Positions 7,274 to 15,845 of a DNA stretch of 24,932 nucleotides are shown here, piece after piece. Each line of letters begins with the position of its first letter. The first letter of the stretch is position 1. A program made the position numbers and the translations under genes. The stretch comes from Kiritimatiellia bacterium (lineage in GTDB: Bacteria; Verrucomicrobiota; Kiritimatiellia; RFP12; UBA1067): the NCBI GenBank assembly GCA_016296065.1, contig JAEDKA010000055.1:1-24932 (forward strand). Direction: 5' to 3'. A model generated the notes under the pieces. It searched no databases. It had not been told where the DNA came from and saw nothing but the letters and a program-made list of their open reading frames with translations.

Positions 7274-9948
7274 TACGCACGGACCTTCTTCCGGAGTCGA
7301 TGTCGCTCTGGCTGATCGCCGCGCTCGCGGCGTTCGCGCTTGCCGCGTGGGCCGCGTGCCACTGGGCGGTGAAGAGGTACGGATCCAACCGCTTCAACGT
7401 GTGGACGCGCGCGCTCATGGGCGTCCCGCCCGGCGTCATCGCCTGCTGGCTCGTTCTCCAGGCGCTCGCGCGAGTCCTCTTCCTCGCGACTCCGTGGTCG
7501 CTCTTCCTCGCCGCGATAGTCGCCGCGGTCTCGTTCGAGCTGGTTAGCGCCTTCTACTCGCACGAGTGCGCGCGCGTCCCGCCACGCACGGCGAAATGGC
7601 TCGTCGCGTGCAGAATGTCCGCCGTCGCCGTCGCGCTCCTGGTCCTCATGCAGCCCGTGGTCGTCGGAGAGCGCGAGCGCACCGTGAAGGAGCGCGTGCT
7701 TGTTCTCGTCGACGACTCGTCGTCGATGCACTTCAAGGACCAGCTGATGACGCCTGAGGAGGAGAAGGACATAACGTCGGCGCTCGGACTCGACAAGCTC
7801 CCCTCGGACGGCATGACGCGCGCGGACATGGTGCGCATGCTCGTCGCGGCCGGCGGCGAGTCGAGCTTCCTCTCCAAGGCCTCGCGCAAGTACGAAGTCG
7901 ACGTGTTCCGCTTCGGCAGCACGCTTGTTCGCGAGGAGTCGCTCCAGGAGGAGCGCGCACTAGACGACAAGGAGAGGACGTTCAGGTCCGCGACCGACCT
8001 CACCAAGGCCCTCGAGCTTGCGATAAAGGAGGTTCCGGCGGAGGAGGTCTCGTCGATAATCGTCTTCACCGACGGACGCCACAACGGCGACGCCGGAGTG
8101 GAGTCCATCGCGCGCAAGCTGGGCGGATACGGCATCCAGGTCTCCGCCGTGGTCGTCGGAGGCACCGTGAAGCCGTTCGACCTCTCCATCGCCGCTGCCG
8201 ACGCGCCGGAGTCGGTCTTCCTTGGCGACAAGGTGCGCTTCACCGTCCGCGTGTCGGCGACGCGCGCGAACGGCAGGAAGGCGAAGGTGCATCTCCTCGA
8301 CGCCGACGGACAGATCGACGTGCGCGAGTTCACGGTCGAGGGAGACGAATGGTCGAAGGAGTTCCGCTTTTCCGACATCCCGAAGACGCAGGGCGTGTAC
8401 GGCTACACGATAAGGGTGACGGCGTTCGACGGGGAGCTTTTCGCGGACAACAACGAGCGCAGGCTGGACGTCGCCGTTTCGGACGACCGCACGAACGTGC
8501 TGCTCGTCGACGGACGCCCCCGCTGGGAGTACAGGTATCTGCGCAACCTTTTCTACGGACGCGACAAGTCGGTGCATCTCCAGGACTGGCTCGTCCATCC
8601 CGACTCGATCGCGGGCATCGAGCCGAAGCTGCTCGAGTACGCGAGCGCGGCTCGTCCGTTCGGCGACTCCGAGGCGGGCGGATGGCCTAAGGAAGAAAGC
8701 GACTGGCGGCAGTTCGACGTCATAATCGTCGGAGACGTCGGGGAGGATGTGCTTACGGACAGCGTAGTGGAGCAGTTGCGCTACAACGTCGAGGAGCGCG
8801 GAACCCTCCTCGTGCTGATATCGGGCTCTGAGTACATGCCGTATTCGATACGGAACCAGAAGCTCCGCGACCTCATGCCCATCGAGTATGAACCGGACGG
8901 CGCGAGCCACCGCGAGGCGCCGGAGGAGGCGTTTGCGTTCCAGCTCACCGCAGCCGGACGCGGGCACGTCGTGATGAACCAGAGCTCGTCGTCTTCCGAG
9001 AACGAGGACATCTGGAACGAAGTCCCCGACTTCCACTGGCGGCTTCCGATCTCTGGCGTCAAGGCCGGAGCTGAGGTGCTCGCGTACGCCAAGCCCCGCA
9101 GGACGGACGGCTCGTCCGGCGAGGCGGTCGTCGCGCAGTCCATCGCCGCGACGATCGAGGAGGATCCCGAGGCCGCGCTCAAGCGCCTCGAGGAGATGCG
9201 CGGCGAGCAGAGCCGCAACGCGCTCGTCGTCGCAGGTGCGCGCGGAAAGGGCAGGGTGCTCATGCTCACGACGGACTCCATGTGGCGCCTGCGCTCGAAG
9301 TCCGGCGACCAGCGCCACCACCGCTTCTGGGGGCAGGTCATGCGCTGGGGCGCGGGAGAGAAGCTGCGCAGCGGAAACATGTTCGCGAGGATCGGCACCG
9401 ACCAGCTGCGCTACGGCGCGGGCGAGACGGTGAAGGCGTACGTGCGCTTTCTCGACGAGAGCCACAACGGCATCGACGGACTCGAACCGCGCGTCCTTGT
9501 GCGCGCTCCGGGCGACGCAAGGGTGGCCGCGTACCGCGCCGAGAAGCGTCCGGACTCCAACGGCGTCTACGAATGCGAGATCCCGGGGTGCGAAAAGCCC
9601 GGCTCGTACATGCTTAGCCTCGACTGCCAGAAGGCGCGCGACGCGCTCGGGGCGAGGTATCCCGACGGACTCACCACCACCTTCGTCGTCGTAACCGCCA
9701 AGCAGCCCGCCGAGGAGGTCGACATTACTGCGACGCGCAACCAGGTCGAGCGCGTTGCCGCCGCAACAGGCGGAACGGTCCTCACGCCGTCCGAGTACGT
9801 CAAGCTCGACGCCGACTTCGGCGGAGGTTCGAAGCGCATCTCCGACCGCGTCGAGTTCCATCTCTGGAGCCTTCCTCCGCTTTTCCTTCTCGTCATCGCA
9901 TTCCTCACAACGGAGTGGATTCTCCGAAAGAGAGCGTCCCTAGCCTGA
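7258..9948 (+). CDS. Membrane-anchored VWA protein with amidotransferase-like fold
   Basis: An 896-aa protein with four N-terminal hydrophobic segments (about 16-36, 55-77, 80-100, 114-134). They are followed by a VWA domain with an intact MIDAS: DDSSS (152-156), TDLTKAL for the Thr, and FTDGRHNG for the Asp. After it come Ig-like segments and a class-I amidotransferase-like fold starting near VLLVDGRPRWEYRYL, a motif seen in large VWA proteins of Planctomycetes and Verrucomicrobia. One C-terminal helix lies near 870-889. ATG 7258 is chosen because GGAGGG (7249-7254) precedes it, and the longer open frame upstream is a shadow of the preceding gene. It overlaps the BatA-like gene by 16 nt and ends 3 nt before the next gene. 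Role unknown; likely part of one envelope complex with its neighbours. Confidence 0.88.
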   Translation: MDQNVIRTDLLPESMSLWLIAALAAFALAAWAACHWAVKRYGSNRFNVWTRALMGVPPGVIACWLVLQALARVLFLATPWSLFLAAIVAAVSFELVSAFYSHECARVPPRTAKWLVACRMSAVAVALLVLMQPVVVGERERTVKERVLVLVDDSSSMHFKDQLMTPEEEKDITSALGLDKLPSDGMTRADMVRMLVAAGGESSFLSKASRKYEVDVFRFGSTLVREESLQEERALDDKERTFRSATDLTKALELAIKEVPAEEVSSIIVFTDGRHNGDAGVESIARKLGGYGIQVSAVVVGGTVKPFDLSIAAADAPESVFLGDKVRFTVRVSATRANGRKAKVHLLDADGQIDVREFTVEGDEWSKEFRFSDIPKTQGVYGYTIRVTAFDGELFADNNERRLDVAVSDDRTNVLLVDGRPRWEYRYLRNLFYGRDKSVHLQDWLVHPDSIAGIEPKLLEYASAARPFGDSEAGGWPKEESDWRQFDVIIVGDVGEDVLTDSVVEQLRYNVEERGTLLVLISGSEYMPYSIRNQKLRDLMPIEYEPDGASHREAPEEAFAFQLTAAGRGHVVMNQSSSSSENEDIWNEVPDFHWRLPISGVKAGAEVLAYAKPRRTDGSSGEAVVAQSIAATIEEDPEAALKRLEEMRGEQSRNALVVAGARGKGRVLMLTTDSMWRLRSKSGDQRHHRFWGQVMRWGAGEKLRSGNMFARIGTDQLRYGAGETVKAYVRFLDESHNGIDGLEPRVLVRAPGDARVAAYRAEKRPDSNGVYECEIPGCEKPGSYMLSLDCQKARDALGARYPDGLTTTFVVVTAKQPAEEVDITATRNQVERVAAATGGTVLTPSEYVKLDADFGGGSKRISDRVEFHLWSLPPLFLLVIAFLTTEWILRKRASLA

Positions 9949-9951
9949 GCC

Positions 9952-12900
9952 ATGAGCACACATAAAAACATTCCGCCAGAGATCCGGTCGATCCTTGACG
10001 CGTCCGTCAGGCGCGTCAGGGGCATACTGCTTTTCCGCGGCACATGCGCCGCGCTCGCCGCGCTCGTCGCGTCCGTGCTGGCCATCATGGCCATCGACGC
10101 GATGGTGACCATCTACGCGTCCTGGGTGCGCTGGGCGCTCTGGGCGGCGGGCCTCGCCTTCACCTGTTCCGTCGCGTACTTTGCGCTCGTGAAGCCGCTG
10201 AGGCGCAAGTTCACCGCGGCGGAGATCGCCTCGCTCATCGAGCGCAACCACCCCGAGCTGGAGGAGCGCCTCTCCACCGTCGTGGAGCTCGCGGAGGCAG
10301 GCGACATCGGCGCGTCGTCGCGCCTCATGTCGGAGATAACGAAGGACGCCGTGAAGGATGCCGGGACGGTCTCGCCTAAGAAGGAGTTTACGGGGCGCAC
10401 GGTCAAGCCGCGCCTCGTCGCGGCGGCGATCGCGGTCGGCATTCTCGGCGCTCTCTTCGCGTTGTTCCCGAAGGCGACGCTCAGGCTCGCCACACGCGCC
10501 ATCATGCCGTCCGCCGAGGTCGACAACATCTACGCGTCGTCCCTCAAGGTCTCGCCAGGCGATCAGGTCGTTCTCGTCGGCACGCCGGTCACGGTGAACC
10601 TCGCGGTCGACGGAGGCTTCCCGTCGCGCGCGTTCGTGCGCACGCGCCCCGACGGAAAGGGCGAGAGCGTCGAGCGCATGGTGCGCGTCTCCGAGGAGGG
10701 CGCGGAAGGTCCGGTATTCTATTCGTTCAGCTATCCTCGCGTCACGTCGAGCTTCCGCTACCGCATCAGCTGCGGCAGCGCGCTGACGCGCTCGTACCGC
10801 GTAGAGGCCGTGCCGGAGCCGACCTACTCGGACCGCGTCGTCGAGATCGTGCATCCCAAGTACACCGGACGCGAACCGGAGCGCTACACGAACACTGTCT
10901 CCGTCGTAGGCATTGCGGGCTCTAAGGTGAAAGTCTCCGTGCGTCCGTCGCGCGAGGGCATCGAGGGCGTTGCGAGGCTGCCCGGAGACAGGACGGTTTA
11001 CGGTTCGCCCAGCCCCGATGGCAGGCTCGAGTTCTCCTTTGACCTGAAGCCCGATCTGCAGGGAACGTGGAGCACCGTCGTGTGGGATTCCAACGGCTTC
11101 ACGAGTCAGGTGGACCAGGCGTCCATCACCGTCGCGAAGGACACTCCGCCCGAGGTCAAGCTCGTCACACCGGAGAAGCTCGAGCTCAAGCTTCCGCGCA
11201 ACGGAAGCCTCCCCGTCGAGTTCGAGGCGAAGGACGACTTCGGCGTCGCGCGCGCGGTTCTCGAGATGTGCATCGGCGCCGGGCAGTGGACCGACGCCGG
11301 CCCCGTCGAGGTCTCGAAGGAGGGCGAGTTCACATGGGACGGAACGCATGTCGTCAAGTTCCTGTCCGAGGCTTCGAACGTCGACTTCAAGAACGCGGCG
11401 ACGGTCCGCTACCGCATCAGGATCGAGGACAACCTGCCCGTCGAGCTTGGCGGACCCGGCGTCGCGCGTACGCCGGAGATACAGGTCGAGCTTGCCGCGC
11501 GCTGGGAGAAGTCCTTCGCGCGCCAGTCGCTTTCCGGACAGATCGACGAGGCGAAGAAGGGGATAAGGACTGCGGTGGACCATCTCCGCGAGGCACGGCA
11601 CAACTTCGAGTGGGCCGCATCGAACTACGAGAAGTCCGCGAACAACGAGTGGCACCGCAAGGAGGCGCTCAAGAACAGCGAAAAGGCAAAGGCCGCAGCG
11701 CAAAACGCAGAGGGGCTTCTTTCGGAGTTCATCGACAGCCTTATGGACAGCCGCCTCGAGACGGGGGCGGAGATGTTCCGTCCGATTCTCGAAAAGCGCC
11801 TTACGCCGATACGCCAGGGCGCGGAAGACATCTTTCTCATGGCGCGCCGCGAGGAGAAGCGCGATTCAAACCGGCGTCTCATGAAGGACGCGGAATCCGC
11901 GATCAAGGCGCTTGAGGAGGCGCAGCGCAAGTTCGACATCCTCACAAAGACGGCGGAGGACCTCCAGCGCATCGAGGAGATCGCGGAGCGCGAGAAGCTT
12001 CTCTCCGAAATGGCAGAAGAGGGAGAGATCGAAGCGAAGGACCTCGCGGAGGAGGAGCAGAAGCTTCTTGACGATCTCAGGGACGAGATACGCGACGACC
12101 TCGCGAAGAACCTCGACAAGCAGAAGGAAAAGGCGAAGGAGCTGCAGGACAGGGGCCGCGATCTCGAAAAGCGCCAGGAAGACCTCCGCGGCAAGGCGCA
12201 GGAGGCCGCGAAGAACAACGACGAGGGCGCGATGAAGGCTGCCGCCGACGAGGAAGACCGACTCGCCCACGACATAGACGAATTCAGGAAACAGACGGAT
12301 GCGCTCACGCGCGACATCGAAAAGCAGGCGGGCACCAAGGAGATGGATCCCAACAAGACGGCCGAGCCGACGGAACAGGCGTCCGACAAGGCGAGGTCCG
12401 CAGCCGAAGACGCAAGGTCCGCCACCGACAAGATGCGCAACGGCGACGCGCAGGGCGCGGACGAGAACATGAAGAACGCAAAGGACGCGCTCGCGGAGGC
12501 GCAGGAAAAGCTTGCCGAAGCCCAGAAGCGGATGGACGACAAGAACGGCGACTTAGCCGAAAGCGCAAACGAGCTGCGCGACATGGAGAAGTCCATGGAA
12601 GAGGCCGTGAAGGCCGCATGGGAAGCGGCCGAGGCGGAGCGCAAGGCAGCGGAGGCCGCGGCGCAGCAGCAGGGTCAACAGCTGACTCCTCAGATGCAGA
12701 ATGCCGCGCAGAAAGCCGCCGCAGCCGCCGAGAAGGTGAAGAACCAGGCGAACAGCAGGGCTGAGAAGAACAACATGCCGATCGACCAGTTCGAGTCCCC
12801 GGACCGCCAGCAGCAGAGCTCGCAGTCGCAGGAAGGGCAGCAGAGCGAGAACTCGAAGTCCACTTCGGAGTCGAAGTCGTCACTTCCCGACAGGGGCAGG

Positions 12901-13089
12901 GCCAGAAAGGCGCGGAAGGTTCCGCAGGGAGTCTTTGGCGAAAAGGGAGAGGACGAGAATTGGTTCAAGATGAAGAGCGAATCCGGAACGGGTGCGGAAG
13001 TCGATTCTCTCGACGACGTCCCTGCGGAGTACCGCGGGCTCGTGCGCGACTACTTCGAGGCGCTCAACAAGGGAGGTAGCAAGAAATGA
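9952..13089 (+). CDS. Large membrane and coiled-coil protein of the VWA operon (DUF4175-like)
   Basis: A 1045-aa protein of no assigned function. Three hydrophobic segments sit near the N-terminus (about 25-50, 59-80, 155-172). Between the last two lies a conserved-looking stretch (LIERNHPELEERLSTVVELAE, about 95-115) that I recognise from coiled-coil proteins next to VWA genes in PVC bacteria. Beta-rich Ig-like segments cover about 185-510. A long charged alpha-helical, coiled-coil region rich in Ala, Glu and Lys runs from about 525 to 930. A Gln/Ser-rich linker follows, then a C-terminal box VPAEYRGLVRDYFEALNKG. The gene begins 3 nt after the preceding stop and its stop overlaps the next ATG (ATGA). 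The DUF4175 label is my approximation; the coiled-coil suggests a scaffold spanning the periplasm. Confidence 0.82.
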   Translation: MSTHKNIPPEIRSILDASVRRVRGILLFRGTCAALAALVASVLAIMAIDAMVTIYASWVRWALWAAGLAFTCSVAYFALVKPLRRKFTAAEIASLIERNHPELEERLSTVVELAEAGDIGASSRLMSEITKDAVKDAGTVSPKKEFTGRTVKPRLVAAAIAVGILGALFALFPKATLRLATRAIMPSAEVDNIYASSLKVSPGDQVVLVGTPVTVNLAVDGGFPSRAFVRTRPDGKGESVERMVRVSEEGAEGPVFYSFSYPRVTSSFRYRISCGSALTRSYRVEAVPEPTYSDRVVEIVHPKYTGREPERYTNTVSVVGIAGSKVKVSVRPSREGIEGVARLPGDRTVYGSPSPDGRLEFSFDLKPDLQGTWSTVVWDSNGFTSQVDQASITVAKDTPPEVKLVTPEKLELKLPRNGSLPVEFEAKDDFGVARAVLEMCIGAGQWTDAGPVEVSKEGEFTWDGTHVVKFLSEASNVDFKNAATVRYRIRIEDNLPVELGGPGVARTPEIQVELAARWEKSFARQSLSGQIDEAKKGIRTAVDHLREARHNFEWAASNYEKSANNEWHRKEALKNSEKAKAAAQNAEGLLSEFIDSLMDSRLETGAEMFRPILEKRLTPIRQGAEDIFLMARREEKRDSNRRLMKDAESAIKALEEAQRKFDILTKTAEDLQRIEEIAEREKLLSEMAEEGEIEAKDLAEEEQKLLDDLRDEIRDDLAKNLDKQKEKAKELQDRGRDLEKRQEDLRGKAQEAAKNNDEGAMKAAADEEDRLAHDIDEFRKQTDALTRDIEKQAGTKEMDPNKTAEPTEQASDKARSAAEDARSATDKMRNGDAQGADENMKNAKDALAEAQEKLAEAQKRMDDKNGDLAESANELRDMEKSMEEAVKAAWEAAEAERKAAEAAAQQQGQQLTPQMQNAAQKAAAAAEKVKNQANSRAEKNNMPIDQFESPDRQQQSSQSQEGQQSENSKSTSESKSSLPDRGRARKARKVPQGVFGEKGEDENWFKMKSESGTGAEVDSLDDVPAEYRGLVRDYFEALNKGGSKK

Positions 13090-14120
13090 GAATCCCCAGG
13101 CTTTGTTTCTTCTGTCTTGCGCTCGGCGTTTCCCTGCCGGTTGCCGCGGCAAAGGAGCCCGATGCCGTTGACATTGCGATCGACAGGGGGCTCGAGTATC
13201 TGCTGGGATCCCAGAAGGACGACGGATCCTTCCACGGCCAGTTCGGCGACACTGTCGCGGTTCCTGCCCTCGCGAGCATGGCCTGCCTAGCGACGGGGCA
13301 CGTTCCGGGCGACGCCAAGTACGGCAGGCTCATCGACAAGTCGCTCGACTACGTCCTCGCAAACCATGACGAGACTGGATACTTCGGCGCGAAGGGGAAC
13401 GGGAGGATGTACGCCCACTCCATCGCCACGCTGTTCCTCACTGAGGTTTCGGGAATGGTCTCCAAGGAACGCCAGGCGGAGATCGACGAGATTCTGCCGA
13501 AGGCGATCAAGGTGATTCTCGACGCGCAGAACGTCAAGAAGAGCGAGCACGACGACGGCGGATGGCGCTACAATCCCGACTCCAGGGATTCCGACACCAG
13601 CTGCTCCGGCTGGGCGCTCATGGCGCTGCGCTCCGCGCGCCTCAACGGCGCGCAGGTTCCGAAGTCCGCAATCGACCGCGCCGTCGCCTACATGCACCGC
13701 CACCACCACAAGGAGAAGGGCTGCTTCGGCTACCAGGGCGCGGACCAGTATGCGGTGACGCTCTCTGGCGCGGGCATACTCTGCCTGGAGCTATGCGGAA
13801 AGCACGAGGACCCAGACTCCATGACGGCCGCGAAATATCTGATGTCGGTGTACCGCGAGAAGCTTGCCGAGGAAGGCTATGCCTACTACGGACTCTACTA
13901 CGCCGCGCAGGGGCTCTTCCAGATCGGCGGCGAAAACTGGAGGGAGTTCCACGACTGGATGCACTCGGCGTATCTGCCGCGCCAGCGCGCGAGCGGCGCC
14001 TGGCCGGACCACGGCAGCGAACGCTCGGAGGCGTATGCGACGTCGATGACGATTCTGGCTTTTGCCGTGCCCTACAGGCAGCTGCCGGTGTACCAGCGAG
14101 ACGAGACTGTCGACGAATGA
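13086..14120 (+). CDS. Exported prenyltransferase/squalene-oxidase repeat protein
   Basis: A 344-aa exported protein with a signal peptide (1 to about 22, ending VAAA). The mature part holds QW-like repeats of the alpha/alpha-toroid fold: DDGSFHGQFGDT, DDGGWRYNP...DTSCSGWALMAL, GCFGYQG and GAWPDHG...YATSMTILAF. The fold is shared by squalene cyclases, protein prenyltransferases and complement-like proteins. No DXDD or DXDDTA cyclase motif is visible, so it is more likely a binding or structural toroid than a terpene cyclase. GGGAGG (13071-13076) is 9 nt upstream and the start overlaps the previous stop as ATGA, so translation is probably coupled. It belongs to the VWA operon; a role in the periplasmic part of that complex is inferred. 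Confidence 0.85.
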   Translation: MRIPRLCFFCLALGVSLPVAAAKEPDAVDIAIDRGLEYLLGSQKDDGSFHGQFGDTVAVPALASMACLATGHVPGDAKYGRLIDKSLDYVLANHDETGYFGAKGNGRMYAHSIATLFLTEVSGMVSKERQAEIDEILPKAIKVILDAQNVKKSEHDDGGWRYNPDSRDSDTSCSGWALMALRSARLNGAQVPKSAIDRAVAYMHRHHHKEKGCFGYQGADQYAVTLSGAGILCLELCGKHEDPDSMTAAKYLMSVYREKLAEEGYAYYGLYYAAQGLFQIGGENWREFHDWMHSAYLPRQRASGAWPDHGSERSEAYATSMTILAFAVPYRQLPVYQRDETVDE

Positions 14121-14131
14121 CGGAGAGGAAA

Positions 14132-14773
14132 ATGGCGGAGAGAGGAAGATTCATAACTTTCGAAGGCGGCGAAGGCTGCGGAAAGTCTACACAGGTGAAA
14201 CGCCTCGCGGCTGCGCTGGAGGCGAAGGGCGTAAATGTGCTGCTGACGCGCGAGCCGGGCGGCACTCGCCTCGCGGAGATGATAAGGACGCTGCTCAAGG
14301 ACGAGACGGAGGATCCGCCGGTCGACCGCGCGGAGCTACTGCTCTTTCTCGCGGCACGTGCGCAGCTCGTGCGCAACGTGATCCGTCCGGCCCTCGACGC
14401 GGGCACATGGGTGCTTTCCGACAGGTTCAGCGACTCTACGATCGCCTACCAGGGGTACGGAAGGGGGCTTTCCGTCGATTTCGTGAAGGCGGCGAACGAA
14501 TTCGCGTGCGAGGGGCTCACCCCGGACCTCACGTTCCTTCTCGACGTCGAGCCGTCCGTCGCGGCGCAGAGGATGCGCGGACGCGAGGCGGCGACGAACA
14601 CGTCCGCGGACCGCATAGAGCGCGCCGGAGATGATTTCCACGCGCGGCTTCGCAGAGGTTTCCATGAGCTGGCGGAGGCAAATCCGTCCCGCATCGTCAC
14701 AATCGATGCCACTGGCACCCCGGAAGAAGTCGCACGCAGAATACTTCTCGCTATCGGCAAGGACGGCAGGTGA
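14132..14773 (+). CDS. tmk: Thymidylate kinase (dTMP kinase)
   Basis: Cytosolic enzyme converting dTMP to dTDP with ATP for DNA synthesis. The 213-aa product is the usual length. The P-loop is GGEGCGKST (12-20), LTREPGG gives the substrate-binding DR/EPGG motif, LSDRFSDSTIAYQGYGRGL is the diagnostic tmk signature, and a Lys/Arg-containing lid follows around RMRGREAATN...DRIERAGDDF. I chose ATG 14132 because GGAG (14122-14125) lies 6 nt upstream; ATG 14117, overlapping the preceding stop as ATGA, is possible and would add five residues. It is the last gene of the long operon, a housekeeping gene attached to the VWA cassette. Confidence 0.95.
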   Translation: MAERGRFITFEGGEGCGKSTQVKRLAAALEAKGVNVLLTREPGGTRLAEMIRTLLKDETEDPPVDRAELLLFLAARAQLVRNVIRPALDAGTWVLSDRFSDSTIAYQGYGRGLSVDFVKAANEFACEGLTPDLTFLLDVEPSVAAQRMRGREAATNTSADRIERAGDDFHARLRRGFHELAEANPSRIVTIDATGTPEEVARRILLAIGKDGR

Positions 14774-14774
14774 T

Positions 14775-14794
14775 CCGCCGATTCGAACCGGCGG
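14775..14794. terminator. 6-bp GC hairpin just after tmk (weak terminator candidate)
   Basis: CCGCCG (14775-14780) pairs with CGGCGG (14789-14794) around an 8-nt loop, starting 1 nt after the tmk stop. There is no T-tract, so intrinsic termination is not assured, but it lies where transcription of the long operon should end. Confidence 0.35.
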
Positions 14795-14872
14795 CTCCGC
14801 TCGCTGACGTCGAGAATGCTGTCATCGGCGACATGCAGGCGAAGTGAGATCCGCCGAAGTAGTTGCGCAATG

Positions 14873-14900
14873 AACTTTTTTCGCTGATTCTGCATTATCT
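14873..14900 (+). promoter_or_regulatory. Candidate ECF-type promoter before the sigma factor gene
   Basis: AACTTT (14873-14878), the typical AAC-containing ECF -35 followed here by a T run, is separated by 16 nt from TTATCT (14895-14900). It sits 34 nt upstream of the sigma factor ATG. No good sigma-70 hexamers are visible in this gap, so self-activation by the encoded factor is plausible but unproven. Confidence 0.35.
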
Positions 14901-14933
14901 TCTCTATGAGGGCTTGTTGCGCCCCAACGAGAA

Positions 14934-15461
14934 ATGGAAGTCTGGCAGGAAATAGCGAAAAACGCCGAATGCGGCGCGGAGAGGCTTGTCGCCGAGTATG
15001 GCGACAGGCTCTATGCGGCCGCCTTGCTGTTGTGCCGGAACAACTGCGACGCGGAAGACCTTGTGTTCAGGACTCTTGCCCGGGCGGTTGACAAGATACG
15101 GCAGTTCAAGCCGTCGGGCGATTTCTTCAGCTGGCTCTACAAGATACTCCTGAACTTCCATCGGATGGATGCGCGCAGGAAGCGTCCGGACATCGTGTCG
15201 GTCGGCTCCGCACAGGATCTGCCGCAGATTCCGGCCAAGTCTGGCGGCGACGCCGGGGCGGAACTGCAGGAAATGATCCGCCGCCTCCCGCCCAATATCC
15301 GGGAGACCGTCGTCCTCAAATACTTCTCTGGGATGTCCATCGAGGAGGTCGCGGCTGAGCTTGGCATCCCGGCGGGCACCGTCAAGTCGAGGCTCTTCAA
15401 CGCAAAGCGTATTCTTGCAGACGAGTTCAAGGCAACAAACCAGAAAGGGGCAAGTCTATGA
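14934..15461 (+). CDS. ECF (RpoE-like) RNA polymerase sigma factor
   Basis: A 175-aa group 4 sigma factor that redirects RNA polymerase in response to an envelope or ionic signal. Region sigma2 covers about residues 10-85 (NNCDAEDLVFRTLARAVDKIRQF, then FFSWLYKILLNFHRMDARRKR). Region sigma4 covers about 105-165 (LPPNIRETVVLKYFSGMSIEEVAAELGI, GTVKSRLFNAKRIL, the helix-turn-helix). There is no extra C-terminal domain. The ATG at 14934 has only a weak ribosome binding site. Its stop overlaps the start of the next membrane protein as ATGA, the usual arrangement for a sigma/anti-sigma pair. Confidence 0.93.
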   Translation: MEVWQEIAKNAECGAERLVAEYGDRLYAAALLLCRNNCDAEDLVFRTLARAVDKIRQFKPSGDFFSWLYKILLNFHRMDARRKRPDIVSVGSAQDLPQIPAKSGGDAGAELQEMIRRLPPNIRETVVLKYFSGMSIEEVAAELGIPAGTVKSRLFNAKRILADEFKATNQKGASL

Positions 15462-15805
15462 GCGAGGCAGAACTGGACGCGGCGATAGCCGAACGCTTCA
15501 AGGCATACGAGAACGGGGTTCGCCTTCCCGGCGAATTCAAGAGCCGTTTCATCTCTTCGATGCGGCGAAGGCGCACGCTGCGGAGAGTCAGGATGGTCGG
15601 GCTCGTCTGCGCCGCGGCCGCCGCGGGCGCATTGATCGCCGGCCTGGCGAAGCCTGCCGCAGTGAACAACGACGCGCGCCCCTCGCTGACGGCAAAAACC
15701 GGCGGCACGAACAAAACCGAGCAGGTGTCGTACTGGGTGCTGCTCGGCTATCTGCGCGAGTGCTTCAGCCGCTCCAGGCCGTCCCGGCGGAAGGAAGAGG
15801 AGTAG
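15458..15805 (+). CDS. Single-pass membrane protein, probable anti-sigma factor without zinc motif
   Basis: A 115-aa protein: an N-terminal cytosolic part of about 45 residues ending in a strongly basic stretch (RRRRTLRRVR), one transmembrane helix (about 47-66, Ala/Gly-rich), and an approximately 50-residue outer part ending in RRKEEE. The 4-nt overlap with the sigma gene suggests coupled translation and an anti-sigma role. The HxxxCxxC zinc anti-sigma motif is absent, so this is not a canonical ZAS protein. AAGGGG lies about 8 nt before the ATG. The anti-sigma role is inferred from position and topology only. Confidence 0.75.
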   Translation: MSEAELDAAIAERFKAYENGVRLPGEFKSRFISSMRRRRTLRRVRMVGLVCAAAAAGALIAGLAKPAAVNNDARPSLTAKTGGTNKTEQVSYWVLLGYLRECFSRSRPSRRKEEE

Positions 15806-15845
15806 TCTCGCGCAATTGCAGTCTATCAGAAAGGACACAACAGAA

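Noticed and set aside
7960..9861. Minus-strand 633-codon open frame
   Set aside because: Reverse shadow of the second VWA gene, caused by high GC and strong codon bias; no motifs.
9940..11703. Minus-strand 587-codon open frame
   Set aside because: Reverse shadow of the coiled-coil gene; no signal, domain or ribosome binding site.
14774..14800. Sequence resembling a tRNA T-arm on the minus strand (GGTTCGAATC)
   Set aside because: No acceptor, anticodon or D-arm can be built around it; it is better seen as a simple 6-bp hairpin.
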